A stretch of DNA of 6,580 nucleotides from Candidatus Zixiibacteriota bacterium (GCA_029932795.1 JAOZPL010000113.1:1-6580); one strand, 5' to 3'. Positions 1 to 6,534 are shown, counted from the stretch's first letter. Program-made: numbers and translations. Notes: generated from the letters alone by a model not told the origin.

Positions 1-1982
1 CGGAAAGTTGAGGTACCCCCCAAGTCATACCTGCCATTGCCGTTAACATCGGTATACGGCTCGCCCGGATCATAGACATTATTGGGATAATCGTAAATGC
101 CATTGCCGTTGCGATCCCGGTATGGAATGCCCGGCGTCCATGCATCGAGCGGACCATCATACCGGCCATTGTGATTGAGGTCCTGGTTGACAATCGGGTC
201 GTTGGTGATCACAAATATGTCAATACCGACCTCGTACACCCCATTGGCGTTGATGTCGGTAAACGGTTCACCGAGAACAGAGTCACCATCTATATACGGC
301 TCGGGTGTCCGGCCGTTGATCGGGCTGCGGCGACCACTGTCCAGCTTGCCGTTGCCGTTCCTGTCATAAAGGTATTCACCCGCATCCCACACGCCGTTAC
401 CATTCAGATCAATGAACGGTTCGCCCTCGAGACTATCCAGCACACCGTTGTTGTTGAAGCGGAAGTTCCCGGCGTATGTGCCGCCCCCCTGTGCATTGTC
501 AATATCATCGTACTCACCATACGTGTACCCGGGACCTGAGAAATTCGTACCATACGAAGCGGTATCCGGAAACAGATTAATAATCGGCTCCGGCGGATCA
601 TACACGCCGTTTTCATTGGCGTCCACCCAGTCCTCCCAACCGCTTTGCAGGAGAAAATCGTCCGGGTCCAATCCTCTGCCGGGATTGTCGGGATCACCCG
701 GCCGCTGCTCAATTTCCAGATCGTGGAGGGACAGGATCACCTCGTAATTCATATCCTTGGTAACGGAATGGGCTATCTCCAGTGAAATGGTTTTTTCGTT
801 ATCGTGACGCACCGGGGCGGTCGCGGCGGAATACCGGTAGTCCCAGTCGAAAAGCGTCCGACGAGTAATCCACTTCTTGTAAGAAAAAACGAACTTCAGG
901 TTCTGTTTGGGACGGAACTTAAAGTTAGATTCAAAGTGATATCGGTTAAACAAACGTTCCGGGATGTCGAAGCCAAAGAGGTTAAACGACGGCCAGTCGC
1001 GCCGGGTGTTCGGGGAATCAAAGGCGTCGTATTGATAAATACCGTCATGTTTCTCCATCTCCGCATATAAATAATAGGTAAACTCCTTGTCTTCAAGAAA
1101 GCCCAGCCCAAGTGCCGGTAGAATCTTGCTCTTCAGAATGGGATCCGGACCGGAGACAGAGAAACGCGCAAAGTCGTAGTCCCAGGAGTATTCATTCAGG
1201 TCAGCGTTTCCGAGATCGTCTGTGAGGTACTGCATGTTGATCCGCGTGTTATCTTTCGAACCGACACGGCTTCTGATGTTTACGATACCCGAAAGGGCAT
1301 TACCGTATTCGGGGTCGAAGCCGTCCTTGATGATCTGAATCTCCTGAATAGAGCCCGAAACCAGCGAGAGGTTGGCTCCGGCCTGACCCAGACCGCCAAG
1401 AGGGTCACCAATCGGTACACCATCAACAATGTAGGCGACCTCTCCGGCACGCCCGCCTCGAATGAACACCTCACCGGTAGCACTTGTCTTAACACCTGCT
1501 ACCTGCTTTAGAAGCGCATCCACAGTTTGGACCGGACGATGTTTGATTGTCTCCTGAGTAATGTTAACCTGCGAGGAAACCTCGTACGGGTCAATAATGT
1601 CGCGCTTGCCTTTTACCGTAATCTTCTCTTCGATCTCGGTAACCTTTTTTGCCATCTTCAGGTTCTGTTCGCTCGTAAGATCCATTTGAACCAAAATCTC
1701 GGTTACCTCCACCATGTTGTAGTCGAGGTGAGAGATGCGAAGTGTGTAGGTACCGGGGTCCAGACGGGGAATAATGTAATAGCCGTCCAGATCAGTCTGG
1801 GCACCACGGGTAGTCCCCACAACAAGAACCGAAGCACCGATAACCGGTTCGCCGGTTTTGGAGTCAACCACCCGTCCCTTGATCTGTCCTGTTGTGCCGG
1901 CAAACGCAATCAGTGGCAACGTTGCCAGCCAGGCAATTATGATTACCCCACAGATGAGAATTCTACTGGTATTCTTAGCCAT
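1..1982 (-). CDS. TonB-dependent receptor, N-terminal 660 residues (3' end beyond window)
   Basis: Outer-membrane receptor for TonB-energised uptake; the substrate cannot be read from the sequence. It starts at the ATG at 1982, which has a strong AGGAGG Shine-Dalgarno at 1990-1995, 7 nt away. Residues 1-28 form a signal peptide (basic start, long hydrophobic core, likely cut after AFA). Residues 32-110 match a carboxypeptidase-regulatory-like beta-sandwich (GRVVDSKTGEPVIGASV, then DLDGYY). A TonB-box-like EKITVKGKR follows at about 119-127. Residues 128-240 form the plug, with VDALLKQVAGV, VFIRGG, YIVDGVP and a closing GIVNI at 232-236. The barrel follows, with alternating aromatic strands. 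Residues 454-656 carry eight EF-hand-like Dx[ND]xNGxxD loops. No stop is met before the window edge, so the C-terminal barrel is missing. The family assignment is firm; placement among FCB-type receptors is inference. The gene has its own promoter and a long leader. Confidence 0.9.
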   Translation of the reverse strand, partial: MAKNTSRILICGVIIIAWLATLPLIAFAGTTGQIKGRVVDSKTGEPVIGASVLVVGTTRGAQTDLDGYYIIPRLDPGTYTLRISHLDYNMVEVTEILVQMDLTSEQNLKMAKKVTEIEEKITVKGKRDIIDPYEVSSQVNITQETIKHRPVQTVDALLKQVAGVKTSATGEVFIRGGRAGEVAYIVDGVPIGDPLGGLGQAGANLSLVSGSIQEIQIIKDGFDPEYGNALSGIVNIRSRVGSKDNTRINMQYLTDDLGNADLNEYSWDYDFARFSVSGPDPILKSKILPALGLGFLEDKEFTYYLYAEMEKHDGIYQYDAFDSPNTRRDWPSFNLFGFDIPERLFNRYHFESNFKFRPKQNLKFVFSYKKWITRRTLFDWDYRYSAATAPVRHDNEKTISLEIAHSVTKDMNYEVILSLHDLEIEQRPGDPDNPGRGLDPDDFLLQSGWEDWVDANENGVYDPPEPIINLFPDTASYGTNFSGPGYTYGEYDDIDNAQGGGTYAGNFRFNNNGVLDSLEGEPFIDLNGNGVWDAGEYLYDRNGNGKLDSGRRSPINGRTPEPYIDGDSVLGEPFTDINANGVYEVGIDIFVITNDPIVNQDLNHNGRYDGPLDAWTPGIPYRDRNGNGIYDYPNNVYDPGEPYTDVNGNGRYDLGGTSTF
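18..621 (-). repeat. Array of eight EF-hand-like calcium-loop repeats within the receptor
   Basis: Within the receptor protein, Dx[DN]xNGxxD loops begin at residues 454, 508, 525, 540, 576, 601, 623 and 645. The loop at 525 is a textbook 12-residue EF-hand or dockerin-type loop: D525, N527, N529, G530, D533, E536. The loop at 454 also has E at position 12. The loop at 508 lacks the first Asp (Arg instead), and the loop at 576 has Glu at position 9. Several loops are introduced by EPF or EPY plus one residue and D. Spacing is regular in two places: 15 residues from 525 to 540, and 22 residues from 601 to 623 to 645. Calcium binding is inferred from family knowledge. Confidence 0.8.
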
Positions 1983-2156
1983 CCCTCTTCCTCCTCTATG
2001 AACTAGCAAAACAGCCTTGTCTGCTGCATCGCCCTCGCAACACGAGTCATCATATTTCGTGAGAGTAGTGACATGAAAACTGTAATCTTACGTCACCAAA
2101 CTCTCCCCAACCCTATCATTCACCGGCATTTACCGATGAAGAACTATCTACTCCAG
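1983..2156 (-). promoter_or_regulatory. Long structured 5' leader of the receptor gene
   Basis: About 174 nt lie between the predicted transcription start and the receptor ATG. Read on the minus strand there are three hairpins in order. The first (2119-2140) has an 8-bp stem with one G-U pair and a 6-nt loop. The second (2061-2105) has a 6-bp outer stem, a small asymmetric internal loop, a 6-bp inner stem and a 17-nt loop. The third (2022-2042) has a 6-bp stem with one G-U pair and a 9-nt loop. A purine-rich ribosome site follows, outside the hairpins. I do not recognise a known riboswitch class, and no ORF of note fills the leader. Confidence 0.5.
2061..2105 (-). other. Extended stem-loop in the receptor leader
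   Basis: On the minus strand GAGAGT (2100-2105) pairs with ACTCTC (2061-2066), and GTGACG (2091-2096) pairs with TGTCAC (2068-2073) through one G-U pair. An internal loop of 3 versus 1 nt separates the two stems, and the apical loop is 17 nt (2074-2090). No U-run follows, so it is not an intrinsic terminator. It may be an RNA regulatory element or a protein-binding dyad. Confidence 0.5.
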
Positions 2157-2162
2157 GCCGCA

Positions 2163-2203
2163 AAGATACCCTTTGCCAGCCGGAGAAGTCAAGCGATTTT
2201 TTT
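2163..2203 (-). promoter_or_regulatory. Predicted sigma-70-type promoter of the receptor gene
   Basis: On the minus strand a -35 TTGACT (2187-2192) is separated by 18 bp from a -10 TATCTT (2163-2168). A run of seven A (2197-2203) lies just upstream of the -35, where an UP element would sit. The start would be near 2156, between the lipM stop and the receptor ATG. The -10 matches consensus at four of six positions, so this is a moderate call. Confidence 0.45.
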
Positions 2204-2230
2204 GGCATCACACGGGCCTAAATTACCTTC

Positions 2231-3049
2231 TTAAAGACTGTCGTGACAGGTAAACCGTTCAATGATATGTCGCCTCCGCAGGGCGTTTTTTTTAACACAC
2301 TCACGAAGCATTTCCAGACGCTTTGTTTGTGCCTTTGAGAGATCAGAAGCCGTAAAGCTAAGTCCCAAACTGTCAGCCATAGCTTCACAGTATACGGCGG
2401 CTGTCGCACTAAACTCTTTCCGTCCAACCGGTTGCAGACCGGACATAACACTTTCACTCAGACCCTCAAGCGCCGGATGGCCTGCTACGCCGGCCAACTT
2501 AATTGAACCATGCTGTAAGAGCACTGACCCAACCCGCTTCTGTGCCGATGCCACTACCTTGCGCCCTTCGGACACCAATTCATACCGGGCATGAGACGCA
2601 AAGCAGGGCGCTTTATGGAAAAAATCCCGCCTGACTTTCTCAGATGTGGACGACCTGACATAACGCGAGATCACTCCCAACCGATCCAGAAATCCCTTCA
2701 GGGCACTTGCCACCGATACTGATATGTGAGAAGGAGAACCGCTAAGACGTTCATTGTCCAGACCCTCAGAGTTGACCGCGATCGCATAGGTCAATTCAGA
2801 AACATCATGATACACCGCGCGACCGCCGGTCACCCGCCTTATGACCGGTGTCTGATTAAGCCGGGAGAAATCCAGCGCCGTGCGCTCATTCTGGTTGTAC
2901 CCAAACGTGATTGTCCCGATCTGCCAGGTGTACAATCGCAGGTAAACCGATGCCTGTTGGTCCAGAGCCTGTGAAAGGAGCCACTCATCGAACGCCATGT
3001 TGAAATAAGGGTCCGCTGCCCAGTGCATATAGTAGAAGCCAGAAGACAT
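2231..3049 (-). CDS. lipM: LipM-like octanoyltransferase / lipoate-protein ligase family protein
   Basis: Cytoplasmic BPL/LplA/LipB-fold enzyme of lipoyl assembly. LipM moves octanoyl from acyl-ACP to a lipoyl-domain lysine (classically GcvH); the LplA relatives ligate free lipoate with ATP. Numbered from the ATG at 3049 (272 residues, close to the roughly 278 of Bacillus subtilis LipM): FNMAFDEWLL at 16-25, RRVTGG at 71-76, H81-D82, APCFASHARYEL with Cys149 where LipM has its catalytic Cys150, GRKVVASAQKR with the conserved Lys164, and LQHGS ending at 182. Cys149 favours transferase over ligase. The usual Gly of the GRKVxGSAQ motif is Ala here. The frame is open to a TTG at 3085, but those codons lie across a terminator hairpin, and the ATG at 3049 fits the family N-terminus. 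No Shine-Dalgarno is visible. The family is sure; LipM versus LplA activity is less so. Confidence 0.82.
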   Translation of the reverse strand: MSSGFYYMHWAADPYFNMAFDEWLLSQALDQQASVYLRLYTWQIGTITFGYNQNERTALDFSRLNQTPVIRRVTGGRAVYHDVSELTYAIAVNSEGLDNERLSGSPSHISVSVASALKGFLDRLGVISRYVRSSTSEKVRRDFFHKAPCFASHARYELVSEGRKVVASAQKRVGSVLLQHGSIKLAGVAGHPALEGLSESVMSGLQPVGRKEFSATAAVYCEAMADSLGLSFTASDLSKAQTKRLEMLRECVKKNALRRRHIIERFTCHDSL

Positions 3050-3056
3050 CGGGCAC

Positions 3057-3083
3057 AAAAAAGCGCCCCGAACCTCAGGGCGC
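3057..3083 (-). terminator. Intrinsic terminator after the sigma-54-type regulator gene
   Basis: On the minus strand GCGCCCTGA (3075-3083) pairs with TCGGGGCGC (3063-3071) to give a 9-bp stem with one U-G pair and a GGT loop, followed at once by six U (3057-3062). It begins 26 nt past the regulator stop. The U-tract ends 7 nt before the likely lipM ATG, so it would block read-through into lipM or act as an attenuator for it. The + strand has no U-run in the matching place, so it acts in one direction. Confidence 0.85.
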
Positions 3084-3109
3084 AACGGAAAAACGTTCAG
3101 AGACGTGGC

Positions 3110-6046
3110 TCAGTTGACAGAATCGAGTTGCTTGAGATCTATATTGTACTGCTTGATCTTGAGCCGGAGAGTAGACTCAGGAATATTGAGAGTAGCGGCG
3201 GCATGCTTCTTGACCCCGTTGCGCTCTTTCAGCGCCTTGATGATGAATCGCCGCTCATGAGCCGCGAGAAAATCATATAGCGAATAGCCGTTGCCGAAAG
3301 ATACCGTGTCAATCGGCAGCATTAACTCGCTGGCACCAGCCTTATTTTGACCATCCGCCGAACGAATCCTGCTCGAAAGGAGAGCCATACCAATCTCGTC
3401 GTCGTCCCCCGTCAGTAGAATCAGCTTCGTGATCTCATTCTCGAGTTCCCTGACATTGCCGGGCCAGTCATAGGCAACCAGAGCTCTCAACACTTCGGGC
3501 GAAACCCGCTTGCCGCTTTCCCCAAGGAACTGATCCACCAGAAGGGGAATATCTTCCCTGCGTTCCCGTAGCGGTGGGAGGCGGAAAGTCAATGCCGAAA
3601 GCCGATAATACAAATCCTGCCGGAAAAGTCCCGCAGCCATCTGCTGCTTGAGATCCACGTTGGTGGCTGAAATGATTCGAACATCCACCGGACGTGGAAC
3701 ACTTTCGCCCAGCCGGACAATCTCTTTTTCTTCCAGCACTCGAAGGATTTTAGCCTGCACACTGAGCGGCATGTCTCCAATCTCATCCAGGAAAAAGGTG
3801 CCACCGTCGGCCTCCTCGAAGAGACCGGTTTTGTCACGATCAGCACCGGTAAAAGCCCCTCGCCGATATCCGAAAAGTTCCGACTCCAGGAGGGTTTCCG
3901 GAAGAGCGGCACAATTGACCGATATGAGCCTCTTGTCCCGCCGTCGGGAGTTGTAGTGAATGGCGCGCGAAAGAAGGTCTTTCCCCGAGCCCGTTTCACC
4001 TTCGATGGTTACAGAGATATTCGAGTCCACGACCTGCCGAACCTGAGCCAGAAGCTCCAGCATCCGTGAGTTCCGAGTCAGGATATTGGGGAAGGCCGCC
4101 TCTGCCCCAAGCTGGGCCTTGAGTCGGCGATTATCCTCCAGTAGCCTTGCCTTCTGCAACTCGGCGGACTTAAAAGCGATAATATCGGAGAAAGCGACGG
4201 CGAAGTTGAGCTCGACCTGGCTGAACGGATTTAATGTATTGTCGACCGACAGCTTGTCCAGATAGATATAACTGATAGAGTTGTCGCTCATCATATAGGG
4301 AATCACAATCATACTGGCTACGACATCCGGGATATCCGGGAACAGGTTATTTATATACGGATCGCGGCGACAGTCAAGACGCAGAGTGGGACGAGATCGG
4401 GATATCTCCTCACCCAGCAACTGTGAGAAATGCTGCTCAAACTTTCGAGCCTGCATAGGAGCCAGAGAAAACGAAGCGATAATCGGATTGCCCTCAAAAT
4501 CAGGGGTGAAAATGACTGCCCGATCAGCGTTGCTCCGTCGAAGGAGAGTCTCAAGCACCTCCTCGATCTGCCCGTATCTGAGATCCTCTGCCTCCGAAGG
4601 GTTAACCAGATTGCCAAAAACCTTAAACTCATTCTCCCTGGAGATCGACAGCGCCACCGCCTGGTCAGCCAGAGACGTCAGGAACTGATTTACCTGGCGG
4701 ACCTTCCCAGTCTCACCTACAGCGGCAAAAACCTTTTCAGCACGGCTGAGCTTCTTGAAACCACGTGAAAGATCACCCTGCTGACAAGCAAAGACACCAG
4801 CCTTGAAATGCGTTTCGGCAACACAGTAATCGAGCTTCAGTTTCTTGAAGATTCGACCGGCCTCATCAAACGCAGTCCTGATTTTCTCGCTTTCATCCGA
4901 ATCGGCTGCCGCCTTGATCTCGGCCAGCGCCAGAAGTGTCCAGGCAAGGTCAAGTGGATCACCCACATCGCGAGCCGTTTCAACCGCTTGCTGAATATAT
5001 TCTAGGGCGTCACCGTGCTCGGAACGCACCGCAAAAACCCGGGCGATCACCCGCCGAGCCATTGCTACTTCTACCTTCTCTCCCATCTGAAGTGCTATTT
5101 CCAGCGCCTTCTGGGCATATTTCATTGCTTCATCATAGTTGTCAAGAGCCAGCTCTACCTCGGCCAGTCGCCGGCCGGATTGCGACACCAGAGTTGAACC
5201 GGGTGCCAGCAACCGCCCCTCGTGATAAGCATTACTCAGAAGAGATTTGGCCTTGATAGTATCTCCTTTTTCCAGTGCCAATTCACCAAGATACTCTCGA
5301 TAGATTATTCTATCGCGCTTGAGATTATGCTTCTCTATCAGCTTCAGCGCCCTTCCCAGACAGCGTTCAGCGAACATGAACTCACGTTTACGAATATGCA
5401 AGTAACCCAGAGCCAATAAGTTTCGCGCCTGGGAAACTTCAACGCCGTTCTTCTCATGATACCGGAATGCCGAAGTAAGATTATCTTCAGCCTGTGCCCA
5501 CTGCCCACAGAGTGTTCTGATTACACCCAAGTTGCCCGTTAACTGGGCAACCTTGCGAGGATCGTCAACCGCCTGTTCAACGGCATCCTTTAGAAAACCG
5601 ATAGCGCCGGGAAAATCGCAGCGAATGAACGCTATCCTGGCCAACTCGTTGAGAGCATCCACCTGCCCCAGCGGTTCGTTAGCCCGACGATAAGACGCCA
5701 GGGCATCATACGCCTTGATCTCCGCATTCTTCAGATCTCCCAACGCTGAATAAGCCTTTGACAGCACCAGAAGTACCCTGCCGTATCGTCGATTGAGAGG
5801 GTAACCGGCCAGTAACTTGGCTCCGTTCAACCCGAATTCCAGCGCTTTGCGATAGTCTCCCTCATTAAAGAAGCTGTCCGCCCGTAAAGCCAGATACAGT
5901 CCCCGTTCGTGAGGACTATCACCAAACTTGTCCTCCTGCAGCTCCTTTAGTTCCTGTCCGGCAATGTCATACTTTCGTTGCCGGAATAACTCTTCGACTG
6001 CCAGAAGACAGCTATCAAACTCGAATTGTTGTGAGGATACTCGCAT
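3110..6046 (-). CDS. TPR-GAF sigma-54-dependent transcriptional activator (bacterial enhancer-binding protein)
   Basis: Cytoplasmic AAA+ activator that remodels sigma-54 RNA polymerase at -24/-12 promoters. Numbered from the ATG at 6046 (978 residues): 10-450 are tandem tetratricopeptide repeats (ALDNYDEAMKYAQKALEIAL is a clear unit); about 480-625 look like a GAF sensor; 628-650 are a coiled linker; 654-900 are the sigma-54 AAA+ domain. That domain has Walker A GETGSGKD (683-690), the sigma-54-contact loop GAFTGA (730-735), Walker B FFLDE (D754, E755), arginine-finger residues R809 and R815, and sensor II WPGNVREL (from W861). A Fis-type helix-turn-helix occupies about 929-971. All catalytic motifs are intact. 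There is no receiver domain, so control is probably by protein contact (TPR) and/or a ligand (GAF). A TTG three codons upstream (6055) is possible. The start has only a weak ribosome site and is overlapped by a short ORF. A terminator follows. Confidence 0.93.
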   Translation of the reverse strand: MRVSSQQFEFDSCLLAVEELFRQRKYDIAGQELKELQEDKFGDSPHERGLYLALRADSFFNEGDYRKALEFGLNGAKLLAGYPLNRRYGRVLLVLSKAYSALGDLKNAEIKAYDALASYRRANEPLGQVDALNELARIAFIRCDFPGAIGFLKDAVEQAVDDPRKVAQLTGNLGVIRTLCGQWAQAEDNLTSAFRYHEKNGVEVSQARNLLALGYLHIRKREFMFAERCLGRALKLIEKHNLKRDRIIYREYLGELALEKGDTIKAKSLLSNAYHEGRLLAPGSTLVSQSGRRLAEVELALDNYDEAMKYAQKALEIALQMGEKVEVAMARRVIARVFAVRSEHGDALEYIQQAVETARDVGDPLDLAWTLLALAEIKAAADSDESEKIRTAFDEAGRIFKKLKLDYCVAETHFKAGVFACQQGDLSRGFKKLSRAEKVFAAVGETGKVRQVNQFLTSLADQAVALSISRENEFKVFGNLVNPSEAEDLRYGQIEEVLETLLRRSNADRAVIFTPDFEGNPIIASFSLAPMQARKFEQHFSQLLGEEISRSRPTLRLDCRRDPYINNLFPDIPDVVASMIVIPYMMSDNSISYIYLDKLSVDNTLNPFSQVELNFAVAFSDIIAFKSAELQKARLLEDNRRLKAQLGAEAAFPNILTRNSRMLELLAQVRQVVDSNISVTIEGETGSGKDLLSRAIHYNSRRRDKRLISVNCAALPETLLESELFGYRRGAFTGADRDKTGLFEEADGGTFFLDEIGDMPLSVQAKILRVLEEKEIVRLGESVPRPVDVRIISATNVDLKQQMAAGLFRQDLYYRLSALTFRLPPLRERREDIPLLVDQFLGESGKRVSPEVLRALVAYDWPGNVRELENEITKLILLTGDDDEIGMALLSSRIRSADGQNKAGASELMLPIDTVSFGNGYSLYDFLAAHERRFIIKALKERNGVKKHAAATLNIPESTLRLKIKQYNIDLKQLDSVN

Positions 6047-6083
6047 TACCCGCAAACGCCTGTGTTTGAGTTGACTTACTCAT
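6015..6083 (-). CDS. Possible 22-codon upstream ORF overlapping the regulator start
   Basis: An ATG at 6083 opens a 22-codon frame (MSKSTQTQ to TTIRV) that ends at a TGA at 6015-6017, 29 nt inside the regulator in another frame. GGAGG (6087-6091) lies 3 nt upstream of this ATG, which is close but is the best ribosome site in the stretch; the regulator's own start has none of quality. It could load ribosomes for translational coupling to the regulator, or be chance. No homology is recognised. Confidence 0.25.
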   Translation of the reverse strand: MSKSTQTQAFAGNASILTTIRV

Positions 6084-6095
6084 GGGCCTCCATCC

Positions 6096-6123
6096 AGTCA
6101 GCAGTGGTCTCCCGCTGCAGACT
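6096..6123 (-). repeat. Imperfect inverted repeat between the small gene and the regulator
   Basis: The arms are AGTCAGCAG (6096-6104) and CTGCAGACT (6115-6123), pairing at eight of nine positions around one central mismatch, with a 10-nt loop. No U-run follows on either side, so it is unlikely to be a terminator. It sits 21 nt after the small gene's stop and 50 nt before the regulator ATG. It may be a messenger stem-loop or a protein-binding dyad. Confidence 0.4.
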
Positions 6124-6144
6124 CTCAAACCCCGGTTAGGCAGT

Positions 6145-6429
6145 CTATTCCTCAACCGCGCCGGTAAGAAAGATAGCCAACTGGTCAGCGAAATAATATG
6201 AGCCGGCATAAACCAGATTCTGCAGCCACCATGAGAAGCCCAAATCGGCATCGGCTGCCTGCCTAACGAACAAAGTATCCCGCCCAAGGTCAGTGCTGTC
6301 GGCTTCTTCGCCGCCGTTATCCGCATCCCACGGATGCTCAACCGAAAACACAGGTGCGGAGACCATGCAAGCAATTACCAGAGCGAGCAACATGAGCAAC
6401 GCTGTTAAAGTTCTGCCTTTCACAAGCAT
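6145..6429 (-). CDS. Small exported protein of unknown function, possible lipoprotein
   Basis: A 94-residue protein; I do not recognise its family. The N-terminus is a clear export signal: K4 and R6, then a hydrophobic core from about 7 to 20. It ends in VIAC (18-21), which fits a lipobox with Cys21 as the lipidated residue. Alternatively the hydrophobic stretch continues to about 28 and signal peptidase I cuts after VFS (29). The mature part opens with EHPWDADNGGEE and is acidic to about residue 62. It ends in an aromatic, amphipathic-looking tail (FSWWLQNLVYAGSYYFADQL). AGGAGG (6432-6437) is only 2 nt from the ATG at 6429 but 8 nt from an in-frame GTG at 6423, so translation may start there and shorten the protein by two residues. 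It lies 98 bp upstream of the regulator with no clear terminator between, so they are probably co-transcribed. Good signal peptide and ribosome site support a real gene. Confidence 0.72.
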   Translation of the reverse strand: MLVKGRTLTALLMLLALVIACMVSAPVFSVEHPWDADNGGEEADSTDLGRDTLFVRQAADADLGFSWWLQNLVYAGSYYFADQLAIFLTGAVEE

Positions 6430-6431
6430 TT

Positions 6432-6437
6432 CCTCCT
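6432..6437 (-). promoter_or_regulatory. Shine-Dalgarno that bears on the start of the small exported protein
   Basis: A perfect AGGAGG on the minus strand ends 2 nt before the ATG at 6429, which is tighter than usual. It ends 8 nt before the in-frame GTG at 6423, a normal distance. The site confirms the gene but leaves ATG versus GTG open. Confidence 0.6.
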
Positions 6438-6467
6438 ACCAATATGTGTGTTTCATACGAATCTATT

Positions 6468-6485
6468 AAAACCCTCAAAAGAGGG
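6468..6485 (-). terminator. Weak attenuator-like hairpin in the leader of the small gene
   Basis: On the minus strand CCCTC (6481-6485) pairs with GAGGG (6472-6476) around a TTTT loop, followed by TTTT (6468-6471). The stem is short but mostly G-C. It lies between the predicted promoter and the gene it would serve, so if functional it would be an attenuator rather than an end-of-operon terminator. Confidence 0.3.
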
Positions 6486-6498
6486 AAAAGTTCTGCCG

Positions 6499-6531
6499 TT
6501 ACATGTTTAAGAGGCATAACATGCGACGCAT
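6499..6531 (-). other. Possible 10-codon leader peptide ORF
   Basis: An ATG at 6531 opens MRRMLCLLNM followed by TAA at 6499-6501. Three of ten codons are Leu (TTA, CTC, TTA). It sits between the predicted promoter and the attenuator-like hairpin. Only a weak AGG lies upstream. An ORF this short often arises by chance, so the call is tentative. Confidence 0.15.
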
Positions 6532-6534
6532 AAC
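6514..6534. promoter_or_regulatory. Palindrome and direct repeats just downstream of the promoter (candidate operator)
   Basis: ATGCGACGCAT (6521-6531) is a perfect 5-bp palindrome around one base. GCATAAC occurs twice in direct orientation, at 6514-6520 and 6528-6534, 14 bp apart. The elements overlap and lie about 8-25 nt after the predicted transcription start, a common place for a repressor site. Confidence 0.3.

Noticed and set aside
40..630. Repeated short DNA motifs resembling a repeat or CRISPR array
   Set aside because: The repetition is in frame, encodes the DxNxNGxxD loops, and its units and spacers are neither identical nor uniform.
171..747. Overlapping + and - strand ORFs across the receptor repeat region
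   Set aside because: They are frame shadows of the Asp/Asn/Gly-rich coding repeats in the receptor; no ribosome sites or domain signatures were seen.
1527..2006. 159-codon ORF on the + strand
   Set aside because: It is wholly antisense to the start of the receptor gene, which has clear domains, a signal peptide and a ribosome site. The + strand frame shows no recognisable protein features.
2160..2178. Sigma-54 look-alike (TGGC followed by TTTGC) upstream of the receptor on the minus strand
   Set aside because: The GG and GC dinucleotides are separated by 14 bases, not the required 10, so a -24/-12 promoter is not supported. A sigma-70-type promoter fits the same place better.
2197..2219. 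Run of seven T on the + strand near the lipM end, as a terminator tail
   Set aside because: No stable stem precedes it on the + strand, and on the minus strand it is an A-run. It is better explained as an UP-like element of the receptor promoter.
3050..3085. TTG start that would add 12 residues to lipM
   Set aside because: These codons coincide with the terminator stem and U-tract, and the LipM family N-terminus aligns with the ATG at 3049.
6109..6145. Possible terminator between the small gene and the regulator
   Set aside because: Only short broken pairings (AGACT/AGTCT with AACC/GGTT inside) are present and no U-run follows, so read-through into the regulator is more likely.
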